From contig NZ_JFZG01000006.1 in NCBI RefSeq assembly GCF_000607165.1, positions 186,001-250,000 on the forward strand: a stretch of 64,000 nt of DNA, in the 5' to 3' direction. Source of the stretch: Ralstonia pickettii (GTDB lineage: Bacteria > Pseudomonadota > Gammaproteobacteria > Burkholderiales > Burkholderiaceae). Position 1 is the stretch's first letter; every line of letters begins with the position of its first letter. Shown in pieces: positions 23,715 to 31,343 of the stretch. The translations under genes were made by a program, and so were the position numbers. A model generated the notes under the pieces. It had not been told where the DNA came from. It did no database searches and worked only from the letters and a program-made list of their open reading frames with translations.

Positions 23715-25007
23715 TCAGTGTGAAGCAGAAAGACTCATCTGACGCGCGGCGCGCTCTTCCTGCGATTGCCCGCGAATCAACACGATCAGCAGCACCGCGC
23801 CGATCAGATCAAATGCGCCCAGCATGCCGAACAGCGGGCCATAGCCCACCTTGTCGGCCAGCGCGCCCACCAGCAGCGAGAAACCCAAGCCACCGATCCA
23901 CGCTGCCATGCCGGCAAAGCCGCTCGCGGTGCCCACCTCTTCCGGGTCGAACACGTCCGCAGACAGCGTGTTGACCAGGCCAGAGATCATCTGGTGCGCG
24001 AAGCCGCCCACGCAGAACAGCGCAATCGCCGTATAGGGAGACGCCACGAGCCCGACGCACGCCGGGCCAATCATCATGAACGCACCCAGCACGACCCCGC
24101 ACACACGCGACCACACCAGCGGAATGCGGAAACGCTTGATCAGGAACGGCGACAGATAACCGCCCGCCAGGCCGCCCAGGTCAGCCGCCAGGAACGGCAG
24201 CCACGCGAACATGGCGATCTCCTTCAGATCGAGGTGGCGCTCGTTGACGAAATAGAGCGGAATCCAGAAGCTGAAGGTTTGCCAGGCCGGCTCGGCAAAG
24301 AAGCGCGCCAGCGCAATCGCCCAGAAGCGGCGCGACGTCACAACATCCCTGACCGGGCGCTTGCCGCGCTCGGCACTCACGGGACGGAGCTGCCCGCTGA
24401 TGATCTTTTCGCGCTCAGCATCGGACAGTGCAGCATGGTCCTTCGGCGAACGATAGAACGCGAACCACAACGCGGCCCACAAGAAGCCGAGGGCGCCAGT
24501 CACAACAAATGCCGACTGCCAGCCGTAACGCAGGTGCAGGAAGATCACCAGCGGCGGCGCCAACATCGCACCGAGCGACGTACCCGAATTGAACCAGCCG
24601 ACGGCAACGGATTTTTCCTTGTCGGGAAACCATTCCGCCACGGCCTTCATGCCCGACGGAATGGCAGCGGCTTCGGTCAGCCCCATCAGGGCGCGAAAAC
24701 CCGCCAGTGACAGCCACCCGCTTGCGCCCGCATGCAGCACGCCAGCAAACGACCACAACACACCAAACAGCGCAAAGCCGATACGCAAGCCAACCAGGTC
24801 AACGATAAAGCCGCAGACCGGCTGCATGACGGTGTAGCCGACCTGGAAGGCGGCCACCACGTAGGAATACTGCTGGGTGCTCATTCCCAGTTCATCTTTG
24901 AGCGTGGGCGCAAGCACACCCAGCGAGTTACGCGCCAGATAGTTGACGATCGTGCCCAGGCACACCAGCACGATGATCCACCAGCGCAAGCCCTTGATGG
25001 TCTTCAC
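23715..25007 (-). CDS. MFS sugar-acid transporter (GudP/ExuT-like)
   Basis: This 430-residue inner-membrane transporter of the anion:cation symporter family has 12 hydrophobic segments. Signature stretches are IVNYLARNSLGVLAPTLKDELGMSTQQYSYVVAAFQ and GLTEAAAIPSGMKAVAEWFPDKEKSVAVGWFNSGTSLG. The family brings in glucarate, galactarate, galactonate or hexuronates with H+. The neighbouring glucarate dehydratase makes D-glucarate/galactarate the best guess. It is co-directional with gudD 86 bp upstream. Confidence 0.9.
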   Translation of the reverse strand: MKTIKGLRWWIIVLVCLGTIVNYLARNSLGVLAPTLKDELGMSTQQYSYVVAAFQVGYTVMQPVCGFIVDLVGLRIGFALFGVLWSFAGVLHAGASGWLSLAGFRALMGLTEAAAIPSGMKAVAEWFPDKEKSVAVGWFNSGTSLGAMLAPPLVIFLHLRYGWQSAFVVTGALGFLWAALWFAFYRSPKDHAALSDAEREKIISGQLRPVSAERGKRPVRDVVTSRRFWAIALARFFAEPAWQTFSFWIPLYFVNERHLDLKEIAMFAWLPFLAADLGGLAGGYLSPFLIKRFRIPLVWSRVCGVVLGAFMMIGPACVGLVASPYTAIALFCVGGFAHQMISGLVNTLSADVFDPEEVGTASGFAGMAAWIGGLGFSLLVGALADKVGYGPLFGMLGAFDLIGAVLLIVLIRGQSQEERAARQMSLSASH

Positions 25008-25093
25008 GGTGTTGTCTCCGATGTCTTCTTATTGGTTATTGATCTACGAGGCGACGTAATACCGCTTGCGCCGCCTCGGGTTCGCCGTAGCGG

Positions 25094-26446
25094 TCAGCGC
25101 ACCATGCAGGGGCGCTTGTTGTCGAACTGCCAGTTGGGAATCAGCTGGCGCATGGCGATCGCATCGTCGCGTGCGCCCAGGCCGTGCTGCTTGTAAAGCG
25201 CGTGGGCCTTCTCCAGTTGGTCCATGTCGAGCGTGACCCCCAGGCCCGGCGCCGCCGGTACGGCAATCTCGCCGCCCACGATCTGGAACGGCTCGCGGGT
25301 CAGGCGCTGGCCGTCCTGCCAGATCCAGTGCGTATCGATGGCGGTGATGTTGCCCGGCGCGGCTGCGGCCACGTGCGTGAACATCGCCAGCGAAATGTCG
25401 AAGTGGTTGTTGGAGTGCGAGCCCCAGGTCAGGCCCCAGTCGTCGCACATCTGCGCCACGCGCACCGAACCCTGCATCGTCCAGAAATGCGGATCGGCCA
25501 GCGGAATGTCGACCGAGTGCAACTGAATGGCATGCCCCATCTGGCGCCAGTCGGTGGCGATCATGTTGGTGGCCGTCGGCAAGCCGGTGGCACGGCGGAA
25601 CTCGGCCATCACCTCGCGGCCCGAGTAACCGCCTTCCGCGCCGCACGGGTCTTCGGCGTAGGCGAGCACGTCGTGCTTGTCGCGGCACAGGCGAATAGCC
25701 TCTGCCAGCGACCACGCGCCGTTCGGGTCCAGCGTGACACGCGCCTCAGGAAACGCTTCGGCCAGTGCCGTCGTGACGACCATTTCGTCATCGCCGCTCA
25801 GCACGCCACCCTTGAGCTTGAAATCCTTGAAGCCGTAACGCGCATGGGCCGCCTTGGCTAGGCGCACCACCGCTTCCGGCGTGAGCGCTTCTTCGTGGCG
25901 CACGCGGGTCCAGTCGTCAGTGGCGTCGCTGCCGTCTGCGTAGTCCAGGTCGGTACGTTTGCGATCGCCCACGAAGAACAGGTAACCGAGCACCGGCACC
26001 CTGGCGCGCTGTTGCCCCTGCCCCAGCAGCGCCGCCACGGGCACGCCCAGGTGCTGGCCGAGCAAGTCGAGCAGCGCGCTTTCCAGCGCCGTCACCGCAT
26101 GAACGGTGGTGCGCAGATCGAAGGTCTGCAACCCGCGGCCGCTAGCGTCGCGATCGGCAAATTGACGGCGCACGCTGTTGAGCACGTTGTTGTATGCGCC
26201 GATCGGTTGTCCGACAACCAGCGGCGTCGCGTCCTCGATGGTCTTGCGGATGGTCTCGCCACCCGGCACCTCGCCGACACCGAGATGACCCTCGGAGTCT
26301 TCCAGGATGACGATATTGCGGGTAAAGAACGGGCCGTGTGCGCCGCTCAGGTTCAGCAACATGCTGTCTCGGCCGGCCACGGGAATGACCTGGAGGCGCG
26401 TGACGCGCGGCGTGTGCAGTGGGGGTTCGGAAGCTTGGTGATTCAT
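25094..26446 (-). CDS. gudD: Glucarate dehydratase
   Basis: This 450-residue enolase-superfamily enzyme dehydrates D-glucarate to 5-keto-4-deoxyglucarate. The N-terminal capping domain contains [25 protein letters not shown], typical of GudD. The barrel carries the K-x-K base (DFKLKGG), metal ligands in DPNGAW and [17 protein letters not shown], and the His base in [11 protein letters not shown]. The ORF is open to 26503, but ATG 26446 (or 26452) fits the family length. It leads the cluster and is divergent from a GntR regulator. Confidence 0.93.
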   Translation of the reverse strand: MNHQASEPPLHTPRVTRLQVIPVAGRDSMLLNLSGAHGPFFTRNIVILEDSEGHLGVGEVPGGETIRKTIEDATPLVVGQPIGAYNNVLNSVRRQFADRDASGRGLQTFDLRTTVHAVTALESALLDLLGQHLGVPVAALLGQGQQRARVPVLGYLFFVGDRKRTDLDYADGSDATDDWTRVRHEEALTPEAVVRLAKAAHARYGFKDFKLKGGVLSGDDEMVVTTALAEAFPEARVTLDPNGAWSLAEAIRLCRDKHDVLAYAEDPCGAEGGYSGREVMAEFRRATGLPTATNMIATDWRQMGHAIQLHSVDIPLADPHFWTMQGSVRVAQMCDDWGLTWGSHSNNHFDISLAMFTHVAAAAPGNITAIDTHWIWQDGQRLTREPFQIVGGEIAVPAAPGLGVTLDMDQLEKAHALYKQHGLGARDDAIAMRQLIPNWQFDNKRPCMVR

Positions 26447-26469
26447 GGTCATCACGTATGTCATCAGTC

Positions 26470-26479
26470 GTCGTACAAC
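26470..26479 (-). promoter_or_regulatory. Candidate GntR operator upstream of gudD
   Basis: GTCGTACAAC contains a central GTAC and lies 24 bp upstream of the gudD start. An inverted identical 10-mer occurs just after the regulator gene at 27328-27337. FadR-subfamily GntR sites share a TnGTnnnACnA-like core that this approximates. Confidence 0.4.
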
Positions 26480-26551
26480 ATGGAACGGGACTATAATTGA
26501 CACATTCCTGCTGAACTACCCCTGGTAAACCCGCCCCTTTCCGGAGATTGC

Positions 26552-27307
26552 ATGCCCACCCCCAATCCGCCCGCAACGCTTGTGCGCCGCACCCAAAGCT
26601 TGGCGGACGTCGTGGTGGACCACATCAAGGGGCGTATCGCGAGCGAATCCCTGCGCGTTGGCGACAAGCTGCCGACGGAATCCGCTTTGATGGAAGCACT
26701 GGGCGTAAGCCGCACCGTGATACGCGAAGCCATTTCGCGCCTGCAGGCCAAGGGGCTGATCGAAACACGTCACGGCATCGGCAGCTTTGTGCTGCCACCG
26801 CGCACAGACAACAGCATCCCGCTGGGCGACGCATCCACAATGCACGACATCCTGAGCATGCTGGAACTGCGCGTCGCCATTGAGACGGAGTGCGCGGGCC
26901 TGGCCGCCCAGCGCATCTCTCCCGCCGAGATCGACGCCCTGCGCATGGCGCTCGAAGCCATCGAGCAGGACCAGGCAGACGGCAACGACAGCGCCACCTC
27001 CGACCTGCAATTTCATCTGAGCATCGCGCGCGCCACGGGCAATGAACACTTTGTTGGCGCCCTCGCCCAGCTCGGCAAAACGCTCATCCCTCGCACGCGG
27101 ATGGGACTGGAGCAGGTGGGTTACCTGAACGCTCCGGAACTGCGCGCCACCGTCAACCGCGAGCACCACAGCGTCTTTGACGCCATTGCCCGCAAAGACC
27201 CTGAAGCCGCGCGCGCTGCCATGCGCATGCACCTGTCAAACAGCCGCGAACGCCTGCGCCGCGCGCACGAAGCGGCCGGCACGCAAGCAGCGGCAACGGC
27301 GGGCTGA
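26552..27307 (+). CDS. GntR-family regulator (FadR subfamily, FCD domain)
   Basis: This 251-residue regulator has a winged HTH at ~12-80 (LADVVVDHIKGRIASESLRVGDKLPTESALMEALGVSRTVIREAISRLQAKGLIETRHGIGSFV). An all-helical FCD ligand domain follows (MLELRVAIETECAGLAAQRIS, FHLSIARATGNEHF, EHHSVFDAIARKDPEAARAAM). Divergent from gudD, it probably represses the glucarate cluster until a sugar acid binds. Confidence 0.9.
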   Translation: MPTPNPPATLVRRTQSLADVVVDHIKGRIASESLRVGDKLPTESALMEALGVSRTVIREAISRLQAKGLIETRHGIGSFVLPPRTDNSIPLGDASTMHDILSMLELRVAIETECAGLAAQRISPAEIDALRMALEAIEQDQADGNDSATSDLQFHLSIARATGNEHFVGALAQLGKTLIPRTRMGLEQVGYLNAPELRATVNREHHSVFDAIARKDPEAARAAMRMHLSNSRERLRRAHEAAGTQAAATAG

Positions 27308-27343
27308 GTTGGCCCGAAGACCGTACAGTTGTACGACGTCTTA

Positions 27344-27565
27344 TTACCCAGCACCAACCATCTCCCGCCCCAACGTATTGGCGCCGTTGATAAAGATTTG
27401 CATTCCCTCGCTCTCAGCCACGTAACCTGAGCTTGCACCGACCCCTCGTGGGTGCGCTCCGGTCGCGGAAGAGAGAGCCGCGGCCTTCTTGGCCCTGATG
27501 CTGCTGTCCCGAGTATCAGGGCGTTTCTTTTTGGCAGCCGTCACTCGATCCGCCTGCTCGAGCAA
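27344..27565 (-). CDS. Small hypothetical protein (weak)
   Basis: This 73-residue frame has a basic N-terminus (QADRVTAAKKKRPDTRDSSIRAKKAAALSSATG) and a more ordered end (GYVAESEGMQIFINGANTLGREMV). The amino-acid composition is natural for a protein and unlike a shadow frame, and no competing gene covers it. There is no recognised family, and no clear Shine-Dalgarno was identified. Confidence 0.35.
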   Translation of the reverse strand: MLEQADRVTAAKKKRPDTRDSSIRAKKAAALSSATGAHPRGVGASSGYVAESEGMQIFINGANTLGREMVGAG

Positions 27566-27566
27566 T

Positions 27567-27594
27567 AAAAAAGCCCCGACTCGCGGGGCTTTTA
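27567..27594. terminator. Bidirectional terminator
   Basis: AAAAAAGCCCCGA, loop CT and TCGCGGGGCTTTT form a GC stem flanked by A and T runs. It can end the GlsB-type gene transcript on the minus side and readthrough from gntR on the plus side. Confidence 0.75.
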
Positions 27595-27612
27595 TGTTTG
27601 CGAGCGCTGCAC

Positions 27613-27864
27613 TCAGCGATCGCGAGCCATCAGATGATAGCCGGCCAGCAGGATGACGGCGCCGGCCACCGAACCGACAAACCCCGCCGACTGGCCAGGC
27701 TCATACCAGCGCATCAACTGCCCGAGAAAGGCGGCCGCCAGCGCGCCGGCAATGCCAACCATGATCGTGAGGAGGAAGCCGCTCACACCCCGCCCTGGCG
27801 TGATCCACCGGGCCACAAGCCCGACCAGAAAGCCGATGAGGATGGTGATGCAGAGCAGTTGCAT
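27613..27864 (-). CDS. GlsB/YeaQ/YmgE-family membrane protein
   Basis: This 83-residue protein has three hydrophobic segments rich in small residues (LCITILIGFLVGLVARWITPGRGVSGFLLTIMVGIAGALAAAFLG). It belongs to the transglycosylase-associated family, whose members are stress-inducible inner-membrane proteins of unknown action. It ends just inside a strong terminator. Confidence 0.9.
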   Translation of the reverse strand: MQLLCITILIGFLVGLVARWITPGRGVSGFLLTIMVGIAGALAAAFLGQLMRWYEPGQSAGFVGSVAGAVILLAGYHLMARDR

Positions 27865-27890
27865 GGCAGTGGCTCCGTGGGTTGAGGCTG

Positions 27891-28598
27891 TCAGTGCGTT
27901 GCAGCCACATCCATCACGCGCTCCAGGCAGAAGCCCTGCCCGTAGATGGCGCGCAGGCGCAGGCCGTTCTCCGTGCCAAGCCGCAACTTCTTGCGCAGGC
28001 GTGAGACATGCGTATCGAGCGTGCGTGAATACGGGCTCAGCTCGCGGCCCCAGAGCGCGAGTTCGATGTCGGCGCGCGAGAGAACACGCCCCGCATTCGC
28101 GAACAGCAACAGCGCCAACTCAAATTCACGCGCATGCACTGACACCGAAGCATCATGCAGGCGGATGGAACGGTTCTGTCGATCGAGCGTGTACGGCCCC
28201 AGGCGAATCTCCGACGCTCTCACAGCCCGGCTCACGGCAAAGCGGCGGATCAACGCATCGAGCCGCGCCAGCAACTCAGGCGGACGGATATCACCTTGGA
28301 AGCACAGGTCTGCACCGTGGTTGAGCGCCTCTGCGGTTTCGGTATCGGCCTGGCCGTCGGCAAGGTAGACGATCGCCATACCAGGGCCGACGCGCTCGCG
28401 CACGGTACGCACCAGCGACAGCCCGGGCATGTCGTGCGCATGGGCACCGACCATCAACAGGTTGATGCCGTGCACATCAATGGCTTCAAAAACTTGGCGG
28501 GAGAGAAACAGCGGCACACATTCGAAGCGCGTGGGCTGCAGAGCGGAGTGGATCGCCTGCTGGCGGGCGAGGTGCGTGTCGATCAGACCGATTTTCAT
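27891..28598 (-). CDS. OmpR-type regulator with a degenerate receiver
   Basis: This 235-residue protein has a receiver-like domain (1-~120) and an OmpR/PhoB winged helix (~130-225, VHAREFELALLLFANAGRVLSRADIELALWGRELSPYSRTLDTHVSRLRKKL). In the receiver the phospho-acceptor Asp position reads LLMVGAHAHDMPG, with Gly where the paralogue at 32999-33712 has Asp53. The conserved Lys of the KP motif is also absent (FQGDIRPPEL). It should therefore not be switched by phosphorylation in the usual way. ATG 28598 is preferred over an upstream frame. It lies downstream of the CHASE2 kinase operon. Confidence 0.88.
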   Translation of the reverse strand: MKIGLIDTHLARQQAIHSALQPTRFECVPLFLSRQVFEAIDVHGINLLMVGAHAHDMPGLSLVRTVRERVGPGMAIVYLADGQADTETAEALNHGADLCFQGDIRPPELLARLDALIRRFAVSRAVRASEIRLGPYTLDRQNRSIRLHDASVSVHAREFELALLLFANAGRVLSRADIELALWGRELSPYSRTLDTHVSRLRKKLRLGTENGLRLRAIYGQGFCLERVMDVAATH

Positions 28599-28632
28599 GG
28601 CTCGGTTTCGAGGTTGACTGCGTGCGGCGCGG

Positions 28633-28833
28633 TCAAGCGGTGGTGCGACGATGGTGCTGTGCATTGCCGTCGTCGCGACCACCGCCGCGCCACATGGATA
28701 CATGCCGACCAGCCAGCCAGAAGCGTTCGACCTGCGGCGGGTTCCCGTCGCCGCGCAGGGCTTGATGCAGTTGGGCGCGAACGCGTTCGTAATCGCATTC
28801 GCTCAAAACATCGGTTGCAGTCTGGCTCAACAT
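28633..28833 (-). CDS. Small hypothetical protein
   Basis: This 66-residue frame (LSQTATDVLSECDYERVRAQLHQALRGDGNPPQVERFWLAGRHVSMWRGGG) has protein-like composition and sits between the kinase and the degenerate regulator on the same strand. It fills most of the 411-bp gap from 28599 to 29009. No family is known and expression is unproven; the rest of the gap shows nothing clear. Confidence 0.4.
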   Translation of the reverse strand: MLSQTATDVLSECDYERVRAQLHQALRGDGNPPQVERFWLAGRHVSMWRGGGRDDGNAQHHRRTTA

Positions 28834-29009
28834 TCGTGGCGCCTCGGGCGTGTCTGTGCTCGGTTTTCCAAGGTGCCGTCGTCTCTCGACCGGCGTGTCA
28901 CCGGCGCATGCTGTGCGGGTCGGCCAATGAACTGTAGGGCCGCCGCAGTGCCAAAATGCAAATGATTGAAAAGGAAATGTGGCAAAGGCCACACGAGACC
29001 GCGATGGCC

Positions 29010-31343
29010 TCAGGCGTCGTGGCGATGTGTGCCGCGCGGCAGCCACAATGTGAAGGTGGAACCCAGCCCCGGCGCGCTCTGCACGGCAATGCGGCCGCCG
29101 TGCCGGTCAACCACTGTCTTCACGAACACGAGGCCCAGCCCACTACCGGATGGCGCATTGGCCGCGCCCTCATGCAATCGATGGAACGGCTGGAACAACC
29201 GAGGCTGATCGGCAAGGGCAATGCCGGCACCCTGATCGGCCACGGCCACCGAGAACATCGCCTCGTCCTGCTCCACCGACACCGTCACCACAGAACCGGC
29301 CGCGCTGAACTTGATGGCGTTGTTAAGCAGATTCACCAGCGCGCGCACCAGCAAGCGCGGCTCGCCTCGCACGGTCGCTTCGATGTCGGCTACCACGCGC
29401 ACTTCCACCTGGTGACGATTCGCGAGCGGCCAGACCTCATCGGCGGCATCGAGAACAAGGCCCAGCAGATCCACATCCACCAGCTTCAGTGTTTGCGATT
29501 CGGCACGCGCCAGGTCGATGAAAGCATCGGCCAGTTCGAGCGTGCGCGACGACAATTGCCCGATGCGCGAGAGCAGCGCCTCGCGATCCAACGCGCGGGA
29601 TGTGTCTCGCTGCAGTTCAATCAGGGCGAGGATGGCACTCTGGGGCGAACGCATGTCGTGTGAGATGAAACGCAGCGCTTCCTCGCGGTGGCGCTCGGCC
29701 TGTCGCACCGGCGTGATGTCGGCAAAACTGACGATGATGTCGACGGGGCGACCCGCTTCGTCGCGCAACGCGGCAGCGTGCATCAACATCGAGCGGCCGT
29801 CGTGCGTTTGTAGCTCGACAGGTTCGAGCCCGGTGGGGTCGGCCAGCCAGCGCGCCCAGTAGTGCTCGCCAGCGGCGGGGTCGGGAAACGCACGCGCCAG
29901 CAGTGTCGGCAGGTCGCGCAACGCAGCCGCGCGGTTTTGACCGGGCGTCTGCAACTGGCCGGCGAGGTCCGCGCTGCGGCCATTCGCCAGGCGGATCGTG
30001 CCGTCGCGCGTGCAGACAACCGTGGCATCGGGCAGGCTCTCCAGCGCATCGGCCAGGAAACGGCGCAGCGCGCGCAGCTTGTCCGTGAGCGCGGCGACGG
30101 CATCCATGTGCGCACCCAGGGTGCGGCCGGTGCGAGTCAGCGGCGCGGTATCGCCCAACAGGCCGGGCTCGCGCGCCAGGCGCTGCATCTCGTCGCGCAG
30201 AAAGCGCAACGCGGCTTCCTGCTGACGCCAACTCCACAGCGGATACAACACCAGTGGGCCAACCAACGCAGCAAACGGCGGCAACCAGCGATTGCCGAAC
30301 ACGAGCACGCCAATCGCGCTCAACAACAACACGGCGGCACCCGTCATCGCCACGGCAAGCGCCATCCGCGGCGTGAGCCAACGCACCGCAAACGCGGTCA
30401 TCAGCAGGGGAAGCAGCGTCATCGCCCAGAACACGCCTGGCGCCACCGGCAGAATGGCACTGCCGTCGAGTACCGTCTGCGTGGCATTGGCCAGCACTTC
30501 GACGCCGCTCATCGTGCGCGAAGGCGGCGTCGCAAAGATATCGGACACGCCCGATGCCGTCGCCCCGATCAGCACCAGCTTGCCGGCAAGCGCCTCGGGC
30601 GGCACGTGGCCGTTGAGCACGTCCAGCGCCGGCACATGCCGGTATGTACCGGCCGGCCCGGCAAAATTCAGGCGAATATGCGCCCGCCGCGTCCAGCCGC
30701 CGGCATCGGTCTCCACATCAGGCAGCGCCGGTATGGAGGCCGGCGGTCGCAGCGCCTGCCGCGCGAGCTGCACGGCAAGATGGTCCAGCACATGCGCACG
30801 CGGGCCCTCGGCCAGGTATATGCCGCGCACCACGCTGTCCGCATCGGGGGCGGCATTGATATGCGCGACGGACGCGTTGATACCGAGAAACGGATAGTGA
30901 TACACGCGCCCGTGCTCCGTCCGTTCAGGCAGCGCAGGCAGGATGACGTGTCCAGCCTGCTCGATGGCGGCGGTCAAAGCCCGATCCCCTTCGGGCTGCG
31001 CAAGATCGGGTTCGATCAACAGAATATCGACACCGATGGCGCGTGGCTGCGCCTGCCCGACGCGCGCAATCAGATCGGCCAGGCGGGCGCGCGGCCAGGG
31101 CCAGCGTCCCACCGCATCGAGACTTTGGTCATCAATGGCAACGATGACGATATCGTCGCGCGGGGCATGCCCGTGCAGCGTGACGGCGGTGTCGTACAGG
31201 GCGGCGTCAAGCCGGGCAACCACGCTCCAGCGCACCGCACCCAACGTCAGCAGCGCAGCCAGCACCACCAGCACACCCCACTCCACCAGCGCGCGCCGCC
31301 CAAGGCTGCGCACGTCCGATTTGGCGGGTACGGGTTCAGTCAT
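29010..31343 (-). CDS. CHASE2-domain sensor histidine kinase
   Basis: This 777-residue inner-membrane kinase has an N-terminal membrane anchor (ALVEWGVLVVLAALLTLGAV) and a periplasmic CHASE2 domain (~50-320, DDIVIVAIDDQSLDAVGRWPWPRARLADLI). About three C-terminal transmembrane helices, a PAS-like segment (~440-540) and the kinase core follow. The H-box is FISHDMRSPQSAI, the N-box LVNLLNNAIKFS and the G-boxes VADQGAGI and GSGLGL. Its start overlaps the stop of the LysM-FecR gene by 8 bp, indicating translational coupling with that protein and the response regulator before it. CHASE2 ligands are unknown. Confidence 0.9.
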   Translation of the reverse strand: MTEPVPAKSDVRSLGRRALVEWGVLVVLAALLTLGAVRWSVVARLDAALYDTAVTLHGHAPRDDIVIVAIDDQSLDAVGRWPWPRARLADLIARVGQAQPRAIGVDILLIEPDLAQPEGDRALTAAIEQAGHVILPALPERTEHGRVYHYPFLGINASVAHINAAPDADSVVRGIYLAEGPRAHVLDHLAVQLARQALRPPASIPALPDVETDAGGWTRRAHIRLNFAGPAGTYRHVPALDVLNGHVPPEALAGKLVLIGATASGVSDIFATPPSRTMSGVEVLANATQTVLDGSAILPVAPGVFWAMTLLPLLMTAFAVRWLTPRMALAVAMTGAAVLLLSAIGVLVFGNRWLPPFAALVGPLVLYPLWSWRQQEAALRFLRDEMQRLAREPGLLGDTAPLTRTGRTLGAHMDAVAALTDKLRALRRFLADALESLPDATVVCTRDGTIRLANGRSADLAGQLQTPGQNRAAALRDLPTLLARAFPDPAAGEHYWARWLADPTGLEPVELQTHDGRSMLMHAAALRDEAGRPVDIIVSFADITPVRQAERHREEALRFISHDMRSPQSAILALIELQRDTSRALDREALLSRIGQLSSRTLELADAFIDLARAESQTLKLVDVDLLGLVLDAADEVWPLANRHQVEVRVVADIEATVRGEPRLLVRALVNLLNNAIKFSAAGSVVTVSVEQDEAMFSVAVADQGAGIALADQPRLFQPFHRLHEGAANAPSGSGLGLVFVKTVVDRHGGRIAVQSAPGLGSTFTLWLPRGTHRHDA

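Larger units (their letters stand above)
27308..27612. other. Intergenic region after gntR
   Basis: This 305-bp stretch holds GTTGTACGAC (27328-27337), the inverse of the 10-mer upstream of gudD. It also holds a weakly supported minus-strand ORF (27344-27565) and a bidirectional terminator (27567-27594). No tRNA or mobile sequence is seen. Confidence 0.5.
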
